Source of the DNA: Caryophanales bacterium | Lineage (GTDB): Bacteria; Bacillota; Bacilli; Exiguobacteriales; Exiguobacteriaceae | Length of the DNA: 64,000 bases | Direction: 5' to 3' | Assembly (NCBI GenBank): GCA_902363455.1 | Contig: CABJAC010000004.1 | Span: 62,001-126,000, forward strand | In this document: one piece after another, positions 51,388 to 60,366 of the stretch | Numbering within the stretch: the stretch's first letter is position 1 | Layout of the letters: every line of letters starts with the position of its first letter | The notes under the pieces: generated by a model | The model's database searches: none | What the model was told of the DNA's origin: nothing | What the model saw: only the letters and a program-made list of their open reading frames with translations | Translations under genes and position numbers: made by a program

Positions 51388-52083
51388 TTACTGAGCCTTC
51401 AGAAACGCCTCAATGACCGTCAACGTTTCATCCTGTTGTTCTTTTGCGCTCAACGGACTTGAATTGTCGCCCTTCTGTTTTCCGTACATCCCGAAGTTAG
51501 CATGATTTCCGTCCTTAATCAGATGGAATGTCGCGTCAGACCGAACATTCGCTTTACTCGCTTCAATATCCTTTACTGGCAGAACGCCGTCACGACCACC
51601 GTACACCGTCAATGAAGGCGTATCAATGGCGTCGATCGGATAGGAGGCGAGGAAAATGATTCCTTTGATTTTTGAACTATCGCCTAAAATCGTCGATGCT
51701 GCGCTCCCTCCCAGTGAGTGACCGATCAGGTACCACCGTTTGACATCCGGATGATCATCTATGATTGATAATCCCTCATTGGCGTTGAGTAAAGCGATGT
51801 TAAACGGTAATTTTGGAATCATGACGAAATGTCCCTTCTCCGCGAGTTGTTGCCCGATATAACTGTACGCAGCAGGGTCCACTTTGGCACCTTGATAAAA
51901 AATAAAGCCGGTTTCGCTCTTCGGATCTCCGAACTGATATCCCTGTCCAACGGATTCTCCTTCATATTTTTTCGCTTCATCGGTTGGACCATAATCGAAC
52001 TGAGCCCAAATCATAAAAGCTGCGATGAGAACTCCAAGTAAAATAAAGACGCCCATACTGATACGCTTCAACCATTTTTTCAT
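51388..52083 (-). CDS. Membrane-anchored alpha/beta hydrolase
   Basis: A 231-residue protein with an N-terminal signal anchor (about 8-28) and an extracellular alpha/beta hydrolase domain. The triad is S123 in GHSLGG, Asp in YGGRDGVLP and His in GNHANFG. It resembles the abhydrolase_5 group. Substrate unknown. The second ATG after CAGGAGGG is the likely start, because the first abuts the ribosome binding site. Confidence 0.8.
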   Translation of the reverse strand: MKKWLKRISMGVFILLGVLIAAFMIWAQFDYGPTDEAKKYEGESVGQGYQFGDPKSETGFIFYQGAKVDPAAYSYIGQQLAEKGHFVMIPKLPFNIALLNANEGLSIIDDHPDVKRWYLIGHSLGGSAASTILGDSSKIKGIIFLASYPIDAIDTPSLTVYGGRDGVLPVKDIEASKANVRSDATFHLIKDGNHANFGMYGKQKGDNSSPLSAKEQQDETLTVIEAFLKAQ

Positions 52084-52242
52084 TTTCATCCCTCCTGTAT
52101 GTTTACTACCCCTTACAGTGTGCTTAATCACATATGAAAATTATGTTTTGAATTTTCAGTTAATGTAAGCTTACCTATCTCTTTTTCAATATTTGGTTTA
52201 AGATGAAAAAAGTATTGTTATTCGAAAGGGGAATCATTTGTT

Positions 52243-53514
52243 TTGCCACGTACTGTTGTTTCTACGATTCAGTGGTTTTTATTTATCATTTGTACAAACA
52301 TTGCCCCGCCACTCGCGATTGCTGCCTCATTTGAATTATCAAGTGCGGATACCCTCGCTTTCCTCTCACGTTGTTTATTCGTTTTTGCGATTTTAAGTCT
52401 TATTCAAGTTTTATTTGGTCACCGTCTGCCGATCATGGAAGGACCTGCCGGAATCTGGTGGGGTGTATTCGCCCTCTACTCGTCGATCGGAGTCACTTTG
52501 TACGGCAGCTATTCCACGACACTGCAGTCGCTTGGATTCTTACTGATTCTCAGTGGGATCATCTGTATCATTCTTACCCTGACTGGTGTCCTGCGTCGAC
52601 TCGTTCCGCTGTTCACACCACAAGTCATTGGTGTTTATATGTTACTGTTATCGGCTCAATTGTCTGGTTCCGTCATGAAAGGGTTGCTGAATATTGAAGA
52701 CGGTAAAATTCAAGTGCTTCCTGCCGTCATTTCTGTTTTGACTGTCATCATTTCGCTGTATCTTGAACGCAGTGATCGATTGCGTCAATATGCCTTGTTA
52801 ATCACGCTCCTTGTTGGTTGGAGTATGTTTGCCCTGATCGGACGCGCCGAAATGCCGACGTTTGATGGACCGTTCTTCACGTTCCCTGATCTGATGCCGT
52901 TTGGCGGCATACATCTGGACTGGAGTTTACTCCCGACTGCTCTGATTATCTCGCTGTTGCTGATGACCAATGTTCTTGCGAATATCAAGGTCATCGAGCG
53001 GATTATCAGTGCCAAACGCGGTGAGAAGGTCAAAGGACAAGTCGCGACAGCCGGCGTTACGGCAGGAGTCGGTCAGATTTTTGCCGGGATGTTCGGAACA
53101 GTTGGTCCGGTTGCGATTTCCGGGACAGCCGGTTTCATCGCTTCGACCGATAACACAGATCGTAAAGCCTTTGCAGTCGCCAACATTATTTGTTTATTCC
53201 TCAGTATCGTTACACCATTCGTCGGACTGATTGCCAAAATTCCGGTTGCTGTCGGGTACGCAATGGTGGCGCCGATCGTTGCCGGGATGGCCATCATTGG
53301 TGTCACGGAAGCCTCACGCGAACTGAACAGGCAGACAGCGATGATCACGGTCGGATTACCGGTACTCGTTGGAATCGGTGCCTTGTTATTGCCTAAAGGA
53401 GCGACAGCCGATCTGCCACCGCTCGTTACGACCTTAATGTCGAACGGTCTTGTACTTGGAACACTCGTTGCATTACTGGCCGAATCACTGCGTCATATTC
53501 GAACAAACGATTAA
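52243..53514 (+). CDS. NCS2 purine/pyrimidine (xanthine/uracil) permease, YwdJ-like
   Basis: A 423-residue protein with about 12 to 14 membrane segments. MEGPAGIWWGVFALYSS near 65, FTPQVIGVYMLLL near 125 and GMFGTVGPVAISGTAGFIAST near 285 are the NCS2 landmarks, although the QH motif is altered to GP-type residues. It starts with TTG at 52243, 11 bases after AAAGGGGA. The transported base is not evident. Confidence 0.75.
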   Translation: MPRTVVSTIQWFLFIICTNIAPPLAIAASFELSSADTLAFLSRCLFVFAILSLIQVLFGHRLPIMEGPAGIWWGVFALYSSIGVTLYGSYSTTLQSLGFLLILSGIICIILTLTGVLRRLVPLFTPQVIGVYMLLLSAQLSGSVMKGLLNIEDGKIQVLPAVISVLTVIISLYLERSDRLRQYALLITLLVGWSMFALIGRAEMPTFDGPFFTFPDLMPFGGIHLDWSLLPTALIISLLLMTNVLANIKVIERIISAKRGEKVKGQVATAGVTAGVGQIFAGMFGTVGPVAISGTAGFIASTDNTDRKAFAVANIICLFLSIVTPFVGLIAKIPVAVGYAMVAPIVAGMAIIGVTEASRELNRQTAMITVGLPVLVGIGALLLPKGATADLPPLVTTLMSNGLVLGTLVALLAESLRHIRTND

Positions 53515-53633
53515 GTGGACCAATCAAGAGGCAAGTATCTTCTCAGACAAAAACAATTAAAACCAAGAAAACAGATGATGTAGAAGGTAAAATCAGTATT
53601 ACGAAATAACAGTTCACACAGAAATCCTATAAG

Positions 53634-53667
53634 ACAACTCCAGTACGATTATGGAGTTGTTTTTTTG
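53634..53667 (+). terminator. Terminator after NCS2 permease
   Basis: Stem ACAACTCCA / TGGAGTTGT with a 9-base loop and seven T residues. The preceding 53515-53633 shows no gene. Confidence 0.85.
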
Positions 53668-53709
53668 ATCTGTTTTTGAAGTAACATATCCATCACAAAA
53701 AATAAAAAG

Positions 53710-53759
53710 GCCTACTACGACAGACAGTTTGATTGTTTCAACTGTCTGTCATAGTAGGC
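53710..53759 (-). terminator. Terminator after POT transporter (20-bp stem)
   Basis: GCCTACTACGACAGACAGTT / AACTGTCTGTCATAGTAGGC, an almost perfect 20-bp stem with a 10-base loop, followed on the minus strand by CTTTTTATTTTTTG. Unusually long for a terminator in this window. Confidence 0.75.
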
Positions 53760-53853
53760 GTTGTACAGCGCTATTTTTTTATTTGTTCGATCGAGTCTCA
53801 AAAGACAAGAAGCCTTGAAAATAGACGATTTTCCATACTTTATCCGTATAGAA

Positions 53854-55347
53854 TCAACGTATTCCTTTCATAAGCACTTGAAGCTTTTTCGAAAAAACAA
53901 GTAGTAACAATCCGAAGAAGACGGCAACTAAGCCTGTGATACCAAAATACATTACTTCCGTATCACGATCATAAAACTTAACGATTTGGGCATTCACAGC
54001 CTGTCCCGTAGCATTTGTCATGAACCATAAACTCATGGTCTGTGCCGAAAATGCAGATGGAGCAAGTTTCGTCGTCGCAGATAAGCCGACCGGAGAAAGG
54101 AGAAGTTCACCAATCACGACTAACAGAAAACTAAATACTAACCAAAGGGGACTGACCAACCCTTCCGTTCCGAACAATAGACCCGGAACCATCATGACGA
54201 TGAAGGATAAGCCGGCAAATACTAAACCAAACGAAAACTTTTGAAGCGTTGTCGGCTGACGATCCCCAAGCTTAATCCATATACTTGCAAAGACTGGTGC
54301 CAATGCAATAATAAACAGCGGATTGACTGATTGGAAAAGTGCCGGACTAAATTCATATCCTAAGAAACTTAACTCTGTACGTTGATCGGCAAATTTAGAT
54401 AATACATACGTTCCCTGTTCTTGAATGGCCCAAAAAATAACAGCTGCCAAAAACAATGGAATGTATGCATACAATCTTGATTTTTCATCAGAGGTAATTT
54501 TAGGACTACGCAACATGAAATAGAAATAAAAGATCGGAATGATGACTCCAAGAATCGTCACAACAAACGAAAACGTATTGATCGTCAACCAACCGATTGT
54601 TGAAGCAATCCAGCCAAGAACTACAATACCAACCAAGGAGAAAGAAGCTACTTTATAAAAACGTACTCTCTCTTCTTTTGACATCGGATTTAATACGTAC
54701 TGACCAGCTTGTCCGAGATTTTTTTTCTTTGTCAATACAAAAACAACTAAACCTAAAAACATACCTACTGCCGCAACAGCAAATCCAGCGTGGAAACCCG
54801 CCTGCAAACGTACTCCGTCTACGATAATTGGAGATAAGAATGCACCTGCATTGATTCCTGTGTAAAAAATACTAAAACCGGCATCACGTCGATTATCTGT
54901 TTTACTGTACAGGTCACCTACAATATTTGAAACGTTTGGTTTCAGTAATCCTGTCCCAATTACGATTAAACCCATTGAGAAGAACAGTGCTGTAGCCCCT
55001 GCTGGTAAAGACAGAACAATATGTCCGGTCATAATCAATACACCGCCGTAAAATACGGTCCGCGATGTTCCGAGCAAACGGTCGGCTATCCATCCGCCGA
55101 TGACGCCAGACATGTAAACTAATGATCCGTAGATCGCCATTATGGAAGACGCCATTTTCTCGTCGATTCCAAGACCACCATCTTTTACAGAGTAGTACAT
55201 ATAATAGATGAGGATGGCACGCATTCCATAGTAGGAAAAACGTTCCCAAAATTCAGTAAAGAACAGGGTGAACAACCCTTTTGGATTTCCGAAGAATCCT
55301 TTTTGCGGAACAGTCTTGTAGACCTGATCGCGATCAAACTCTGCCAT
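53854..55347 (-). CDS. dtpT: POT-family proton-dependent di-/tripeptide transporter
   Basis: A 497-residue protein with about 14 membrane segments. FFTEFWERFSYYGMRAIL near residues 29-46 is the ExxERFxYYG motif that couples protons, and FSIFYTGINAGAFLSPI near 158 is the PTR2 signature 2. It imports small peptides. Start follows AAAGGAGC. Upstream lies an inverted repeat that might be an operator. Confidence 0.93.
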   Translation of the reverse strand: MAEFDRDQVYKTVPQKGFFGNPKGLFTLFFTEFWERFSYYGMRAILIYYMYYSVKDGGLGIDEKMASSIMAIYGSLVYMSGVIGGWIADRLLGTSRTVFYGGVLIMTGHIVLSLPAGATALFFSMGLIVIGTGLLKPNVSNIVGDLYSKTDNRRDAGFSIFYTGINAGAFLSPIIVDGVRLQAGFHAGFAVAAVGMFLGLVVFVLTKKKNLGQAGQYVLNPMSKEERVRFYKVASFSLVGIVVLGWIASTIGWLTINTFSFVVTILGVIIPIFYFYFMLRSPKITSDEKSRLYAYIPLFLAAVIFWAIQEQGTYVLSKFADQRTELSFLGYEFSPALFQSVNPLFIIALAPVFASIWIKLGDRQPTTLQKFSFGLVFAGLSFIVMMVPGLLFGTEGLVSPLWLVFSFLLVVIGELLLSPVGLSATTKLAPSAFSAQTMSLWFMTNATGQAVNAQIVKFYDRDTEVMYFGITGLVAVFFGLLLLVFSKKLQVLMKGIR

Positions 55348-55466
55348 AGGATCGGCTCCTTTCGTCTACCTTCAATACGTATATATCACTCAATCTTTTT
55401 CCCGCTTTCCCCAAACGATAAGCGCGACCGAAGCGATTGAATGAAAATACACTGTTTTGCCTGAAT

Positions 55467-55496
55467 TGTCTCACTTCTTTTTTTGTTTATGAGACA
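55467..55496. promoter_or_regulatory. Inverted repeat upstream of POT transporter gene
   Basis: TGTCTCA (55467-55473) and TGAGACA (55490-55496) are perfect inverted arms with a 16-base spacer. A possible promoter on the minus strand (TTGAAT, 17 bp, TAAACA) overlaps it. Regulator unknown; it does not resemble the CodY motif. Confidence 0.35.
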
Positions 55497-55556
55497 GCAC
55501 TATATCATTCAACCGTAAATCATTTGAGGAGTCAAATATTAATTCTGTTACGAAAA

Positions 55557-55588
55557 AAAGAGCGATACGGAAATTCCGCTCGCTCATG
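55557..55588 (-). terminator. Terminator of the NAD(P)-binding protein gene
   Basis: GAGCGAGCGGAA / TTCCGTATCGCTC imperfect stem followed on the minus strand by TTTTTTTCG, overlapping the stop codon region. Confidence 0.65.
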
Positions 55589-56219
55589 TCTGCATCTCTT
55601 TTGATTCAATGATGGTCACTCCTGGTGGTGCATGTAACGTGTGCCGAATCATCGCCTGTGCCACTTTCTCCGCTTCAATCGGAGCAAACGTACTGCGTTT
55701 TAGTAATGGACGGAGTACGGTCGAGACACGTGCTGCCGCCTGCTCGCCAAAACGGAACTCGTCCCGTTCCCCAAGCAATAGCGATGGTCGGAAAATAAGT
55801 AAGGCATCGTATCCGAGTACACGCAAACCGTTTTCCGTATCACCTTTGACACGGTTATAAAACGTCTTGGCATTCGGATGGGCACCGAGGGCAGAGATCA
55901 ATGCAAATCGTGTAGCTCCTAAGTCCATGAGTTCACGACCGACTTCGATCGGATACGTATAGTCCACCTGCCGGAAGGCTTCTTGTGATCCGGCTTGTTT
56001 GATTGTTGTTCCGAGTGCACAGTAAACATGGTCCACTTCCGGCAGTTCGATTTCCGTCACCCGGTCAAAATCAATCACCCATTCTTCCAGTTTAGGATGA
56101 AACCGATTCATCGGACGACGGACGAGCACATGTACTTCTTGATAGTCTTCGTGCGCCAGTAATTGGTCGACTAACTCCTGTCCGACCAATCCCGTCGCTC
56201 CTAAAATAGCTGCCTTCAT
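55584..56219 (-). CDS. NAD(P)-binding atypical SDR (TIP30/HTATIP2-like)
   Basis: A 211-residue Rossmann protein. ILGATGLVGQELVDQLL is the nucleotide loop (GxxGxxG), VYCALGTT near residue 66, FALISALGAHPNAKTFYNRVKGDTE (LISALGAHPNAKTFYNRVKG, with Y and K of YxxxK) near 105-125 and LIFRPSLLLG near 145. This is the pattern of NAD(P)H-binding HTATIP2-like oxidoreductases. It lies 14 bp after the GSP-synthase-like gene on the same strand and may share its transcript. Substrate unknown. Confidence 0.72.
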   Translation of the reverse strand: MKAAILGATGLVGQELVDQLLAHEDYQEVHVLVRRPMNRFHPKLEEWVIDFDRVTEIELPEVDHVYCALGTTIKQAGSQEAFRQVDYTYPIEVGRELMDLGATRFALISALGAHPNAKTFYNRVKGDTENGLRVLGYDALLIFRPSLLLGERDEFRFGEQAAARVSTVLRPLLKRSTFAPIEAEKVAQAMIRHTLHAPPGVTIIESKEMQT

Positions 56220-56233
56220 GATTCATCCTCCTT

Positions 56234-57442
56234 TTAATGATTCTGTTGTCCGATTGGTAAAAAGTATGACCGGTTTCCGGTAATCCGTTCACCGGCACGA
56301 ACACCGACAGCACTTGGTTGTCCTCCAAGAACAAATACTCCGAACATATACGAAACGTCCGTTCCATCCTGCAAGCGCCGTGTTGGCAATGATTGATACT
56401 CTTGATAAACAGCCGATTGCCCGGCAAATGACCGTTGTTCATTGCTATACATGACTTTTCCATCCCCCTGATGGATGGTCACGGTGTCACCTTCCCGTCC
56501 AAAAATCGGTTTTTCGACAAACGCTTGATGTCGTTCTAAAAAGGACGACGGATTTAAATAGGTAGGTAAAAAATAACGGGCAATGCTGGCGTGTTCTTCT
56601 GCCGTCAGATATTCATGTTTGGTTTCATGAAGCAACCAGATTAAGGCCAAAATCGACTTTGCCTGCATTAAAAAGGCTGATGGTGGATTGATAATTTCAA
56701 GTAATCCTAATTCTACAAGTTGAAGCAATAATACTCCGAGTTCTTTCCCCTCTTCATCGCGATCGAGCAATGCCATTTCAATCGGAAACGTCTGGCGGTA
56801 AAGAATATCGATGCGTTTTCCGTCTTGGTCATACAAACCATCTTCCGCCCGGATTTCCAGTTCGTCAAGTGGACAGTATGTAGCACCTTCAACAAACTGT
56901 TGCAAATATTCAGTCGTCCATCGATCTTCGATGTTGTCTCCATGTGACGTAAAGACGATGTGTGGGACGGGACGCGTCCGGTGTTGCGCCGCCTCGACGG
57001 CACGGCGCACACTTGCAGCCAGCTGTCCGGCCTGTCCTTCATTGATGGGTGCAAGTCCTACTTGTGCAGCAATTTGATCATTCACTTCAAAGGCTTCTTT
57101 TATAAATGTCGGTGTATCCGCATTCCATTCCATCACTGAAATTTTTTCTTTTGTCACGATGAAATCAAACCGGCTGATAATCGATAACGGTCGCATCGTC
57201 TGCAGACGGAGAAACGGCAACGCGGATTTCGGAAAACCAAGCTCCATCAAAGCGGCATCATCCATCGCCCAAAGAATCGGAATGACCTTTTCAAAAATCA
57301 GATAAGCCTCCCGCGCAGCTGTCCGCAATTCACTGATCGTCTTTTGAGAAACCGGCATCGCTTCTGCTAAAGCATAAACCTCACCATCCAGTACATCCCA
57401 AAATGATTCGATGTTTCCGTACAGTTCCTGTCGCGTCTTCAT
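56234..57442 (-). CDS. Glutathionylspermidine synthase-like ATP-grasp ligase (YgiC/YjfC type)
   Basis: A 402-residue ATP-grasp protein of the GSP_synth family. MEWNADTPTFIKEAFEVN near 105, the SHGDN region near 165, EKPIFGREGDTVTI near 310 and MFGVFVLGGQPSAVGVRAGERITGNRSYFLPI (GVRAGERITGNRSYFLPI) at the end carry the Mg-ATP residues. It lacks the amidase half of E. coli Gsp. YgiC relatives have no proven substrate; a peptide-amine ligation is implied by the fold. Coupled by ATGA overlap to a lipoprotein gene. Confidence 0.82.
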   Translation of the reverse strand: MKTRQELYGNIESFWDVLDGEVYALAEAMPVSQKTISELRTAAREAYLIFEKVIPILWAMDDAALMELGFPKSALPFLRLQTMRPLSIISRFDFIVTKEKISVMEWNADTPTFIKEAFEVNDQIAAQVGLAPINEGQAGQLAASVRRAVEAAQHRTRPVPHIVFTSHGDNIEDRWTTEYLQQFVEGATYCPLDELEIRAEDGLYDQDGKRIDILYRQTFPIEMALLDRDEEGKELGVLLLQLVELGLLEIINPPSAFLMQAKSILALIWLLHETKHEYLTAEEHASIARYFLPTYLNPSSFLERHQAFVEKPIFGREGDTVTIHQGDGKVMYSNEQRSFAGQSAVYQEYQSLPTRRLQDGTDVSYMFGVFVLGGQPSAVGVRAGERITGNRSYFLPIGQQNH

Positions 57443-57777
57443 CCGCCGAAGAAACCGGATGAAGAACCTGTTCCAAAACCTTTCGTCTTGGCATTGTAAC
57501 TTTTGACGTCTTTTGATTTAGGTGTATATCCTTTCGTCCGCATCGCGCTGTGCATCAACGCACGCGAAGCAAAGTAACTTCCGCCCCAGTAAAAGAAACC
57601 AGAATGGGTGGAGTTGGCATCATCACAATACCAAACACCTTCATCGTTATCATATTCGTAATCGTCACAATCCGGATCATCCGGACGCTCCGCTTTCGCA
57701 TTATCAGATCCGCACCCACTAAGCGTCGTTCCAATCAATAACGTAGCCGCGAGTGATGCTTGTTTCATCCAACTCAC
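57439..57777 (-). CDS. YgiB-like lipoprotein, partner of GSP-synthase-like ligase
   Basis: A 112-residue lipoprotein: signal MSWMKQASLAATLLIGTTLSGC with lipobox LSGC (C22). An acidic Asp/Tyr-rich segment follows (DDPDCDDYEYDNDEGVWYCDD), then SGFFYWGGSYF and a Gly/Ser tail ending SSGFFGG. The terminal GFGG-like pattern and linkage to a YgiC-like ligase recall YgiB of E. coli. It starts with GTG, eight bases after AAAGGGG. It could be the substrate or anchor of the ligase. Confidence 0.65.
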   Translation of the reverse strand: MSWMKQASLAATLLIGTTLSGCGSDNAKAERPDDPDCDDYEYDNDEGVWYCDDANSTHSGFFYWGGSYFASRALMHSAMRTKGYTPKSKDVKSYNAKTKGFGTGSSSGFFGG

Positions 57778-57910
57778 ATCTCATACCCCTTTCGCAATCA
57801 TTTGTTATTCTAAGTATACGCTTTTTCCACCGAAAAAGTTTCTCTATCGTATCGGAACTTTTTTTGCTCCACGCAGTAAAAGAACTAAGAAGACTTGAGG
57901 AGGAAATCAG

Positions 57911-58357
57911 ATGTCACTTGCTTATTACGTCGAGGATCAAAATGAATTTAAATCGATTTATCAATACAGTCGTTTCGCCATTGAGCCGGATGAAATCATT
58001 GCCCATCAGTTATGTGAATTTCATATTATCGAAGGTCATTTGTACGAATTACGTTCCAATGAAATGGACGGGGAATACGATCAGTTGATCGTTGATCATG
58101 TCGAAGCTTCGCCCCGCGAGCCGAGCGACCGTGTCTATCCTCCGCACCAGATTCATTTGGAGTTCAGACGCTTTCAAGAGGGTGGTCCGCATCCTGTTAT
58201 CAAGACCGTCACCGTTCCGAATCATATTCAGGCGATGCGTTTTTTAATCAAAGATAAACTGAACGTTCCTGATCACGGCGTATTCGAACGAGACAGCTGT
58301 GAGATCGATTTAGACCGGAATTGTTACGTCATTTATCTCGGTGAAGAAATCATTTAA
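57911..58357 (+). CDS. Hypothetical protein (beta-rich, soluble)
   Basis: A 148-residue acidic protein with no motif I recognise. It begins MSLAYYVEDQNEFKSIYQYS, carries HIIEGHLYELRSNEMDG and a proline-rich middle (PREPSDRVYPPHQIHLEF), and ends VIYLGEEII. Alternating strands suggest a small beta-sheet domain. Start strongly supported by GAGGAGGA. Single gene. Confidence 0.6.
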   Translation: MSLAYYVEDQNEFKSIYQYSRFAIEPDEIIAHQLCEFHIIEGHLYELRSNEMDGEYDQLIVDHVEASPREPSDRVYPPHQIHLEFRRFQEGGPHPVIKTVTVPNHIQAMRFLIKDKLNVPDHGVFERDSCEIDLDRNCYVIYLGEEII

Positions 58358-58443
58358 TGAAAGAAATAAGCATAGTTCGTTTTCAAGAGACGTTTTTTTT
58401 GGCATACTAGAGGATAAGAACGAATTAATCGAGGTGAACACAC

Positions 58444-58617
58444 ATGAGCGAACAACCAAAGAAATTATCGCTTCAAGAAGCAATGATTGAACAGTTAAAA
58501 GCAAAAAAACAATCACAAACAAAACGTCCGACCGGTTTGCGCGGAACAGAAACAAAACAAATGACAAGCCAAAAAACGAAAAAAACGAACAACCAGAAAA
58601 AACGGACAGGCGTCTAA
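58444..58617 (+). CDS. 57-residue basic small protein upstream of ABC-F gene
   Basis: ATG at 58444 after GAGGTG, running to TAA at 58615-58617. The product is 57 residues: MSEQPKKLSLQEAMIEQLKA at the start, then a Lys/Gln/Thr-rich disordered tail ending KKRTGV. A short N-terminal amphipathic helix is predicted. It lies 27 bp before the ABC-F start, and no terminator separates them, so they are likely co-transcribed. Below the usual length cutoff for gene callers. Confidence 0.65.
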   Translation: MSEQPKKLSLQEAMIEQLKAKKQSQTKRPTGLRGTETKQMTSQKTKKTNNQKKRTGV

Positions 58618-58644
58618 TTGAATTCGTGAAATAAGGGAGTAGTT

Positions 58645-60201
58645 ATGAGTATTTTAACGGTATCAAACTTAAGCCACGGTTTTGGCGATCGTGCGATTTT
58701 CGAAGATGTCTCGTTCCGCCTGTTAAAAGGGGAACACATCGGTCTCGTTGGAGCTAACGGCGAGGGAAAATCGACGTTCATGAATATCATCACTTCACAG
58801 CTTGAACCGGATGAAGGAAAAGTCGAATGGGCAAAACATGTCCGCGTCGGCTATCTGGATCAGCACGCCGTTCTTTCGAAGGGGCTCACGATCCGTGATG
58901 CCTTAAAAGGAGCATTCCAGTACTTGTTCGACATCGAGCAGGAAATCAATGACCTTTATACGAAAATGGGCGAAGTTGAACCAGACGAACTCGAAAAAAT
59001 GTTAGAAGAAGTGGGTGTCTTACAAGACATCTTAACGAACAATGACTTTTATACGATTGATGCGAAAGTCGAAGAAATTGCGCGTGGGTTAGGTCTCGAT
59101 GAAATTGGTCTCGATCGTGACGTGCAAGAGCTCAGTGGCGGACAACGGACAAAGATCCTGCTCGCAAAACTGTTGCTTGAAAAACCAGATATCCTGTTGC
59201 TGGATGAGCCGACCAACTATCTCGATGTCCAACACATCGAATGGTTGAAACGATATCTCAATGACTACGAGAATGCTTTCATTCTGATTTCACACGACAT
59301 TCCATTCTTAAATAGTGTCATCAATTTGATTTATCATATGGAGAATCAAGGGCTCAACCGTTATGTCGGCGATTACGACAACTTCTTGACGGTCCATGAG
59401 GCAAAGAAAAAGCAGCATGAGTCGGCATTCAAACGCCAACAGCAGGAAATTTCCGAGCTGAAGGACTTCGTTGCCCGGAACAAGGCACGTGTCTCGACAC
59501 GAAACATGGCGATGTCCCGTCAGAAAAAACTCGATAAGATGGATGTCATCGAACTCGCGCAAGAACGTCCGAAACCGGAGTTTCATTTCCAGACGGCACG
59601 GACCCCAAGTAAGTTGATGTTTGAGGCGAAGGGACTTGTCATCGGATATGACGAACCCCTTTCGCGCCCGCTTGATTTGATGATCGAACGTGGTCAAAAA
59701 ATCGCCTTACACGGAGCAAACGGAATCGGAAAGTCCACTCTGTTGAAGAGTTTGCTTGGTGAGATTCCATCTGTTTCCGGTACGGTCGAACGCGGCGAAA
59801 ATCTCCATATCGGCTATTTCGAACAGGAGATTAAGGAAAAGAATTCGAATACGTGTATCGAGGAAATTTGGGGCACATTCCCGTCCTTGACGCAGCAGCA
59901 GGTCCGGGCAATGCTCGCGAAATGTGGACTGATGACAAAACACATCGAATCGAAAATCGAAGTCCTCAGTGGTGGCGAAAAAGCGAAGGTCCGCCTTTGT
60001 AAATTGATGAACACGGAATCGAACATTCTGGTTCTCGATGAGCCGACAAACCACTTGGATGTCGAAGCAAAAGAAGAACTTAAACGCGCCTTGCAGGAGT
60101 ATAAAGGAACGGTTCTGTTGATTTCACATGAACCGGAATTTTATGAAGCTGTCGCGACGGATTTATGGAATTGTGAATCGTGGACGACGAAGGTCTTCTA
60201 A
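58645..60201 (+). CDS. ABC-F family ATPase
   Basis: A 518-residue protein with two ABC domains and no membrane segments. Walker A GANGEGKST (36-44) and GANGIGKST (near 354), signatures LSGGQRTKI and LSGGEKAKV, and Walker B DILLLDEPTN and NILVLDEPTN are intact. The interdomain linker (about 250-310) is charged and helical, as in ribosome-binding ABC-F proteins. It may act on stalled ribosomes or give resistance to ribosome-targeting drugs; the subfamily is not resolved. Confidence 0.9.
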   Translation: MSILTVSNLSHGFGDRAIFEDVSFRLLKGEHIGLVGANGEGKSTFMNIITSQLEPDEGKVEWAKHVRVGYLDQHAVLSKGLTIRDALKGAFQYLFDIEQEINDLYTKMGEVEPDELEKMLEEVGVLQDILTNNDFYTIDAKVEEIARGLGLDEIGLDRDVQELSGGQRTKILLAKLLLEKPDILLLDEPTNYLDVQHIEWLKRYLNDYENAFILISHDIPFLNSVINLIYHMENQGLNRYVGDYDNFLTVHEAKKKQHESAFKRQQQEISELKDFVARNKARVSTRNMAMSRQKKLDKMDVIELAQERPKPEFHFQTARTPSKLMFEAKGLVIGYDEPLSRPLDLMIERGQKIALHGANGIGKSTLLKSLLGEIPSVSGTVERGENLHIGYFEQEIKEKNSNTCIEEIWGTFPSLTQQQVRAMLAKCGLMTKHIESKIEVLSGGEKAKVRLCKLMNTESNILVLDEPTNHLDVEAKEELKRALQEYKGTVLLISHEPEFYEAVATDLWNCESWTTKVF

Positions 60202-60216
60202 GTTTCGCTGGAAACA

Positions 60217-60270
60217 TACGACGGGGTTTTGATTTCGGTGTCTCATCGAATCAGACAACCGTCGTTTTTT
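60217..60270 (+). terminator. Terminator after ABC-F gene
   Basis: Outer stem ACGACGG / CCGTCGT with an inner GATTTCG / CGAATC helix, then TTTTTT. Confidence 0.65.
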
Positions 60271-60366
60271 CATTCTTTTTTTAATTCATAGACTTAACGA
60301 TTGCCTTGTTCGTCGATTTGTATCACACTAAATGACAGAAGAAACTTTTTAGAAGGAGTGGATGTC

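Noticed and set aside
55348-55583. T-box or other amino-acid riboswitch upstream of the peptide transporter
   Set aside because: No T-box sequence or specifier-loop architecture is visible, only an inverted repeat and possible promoters.
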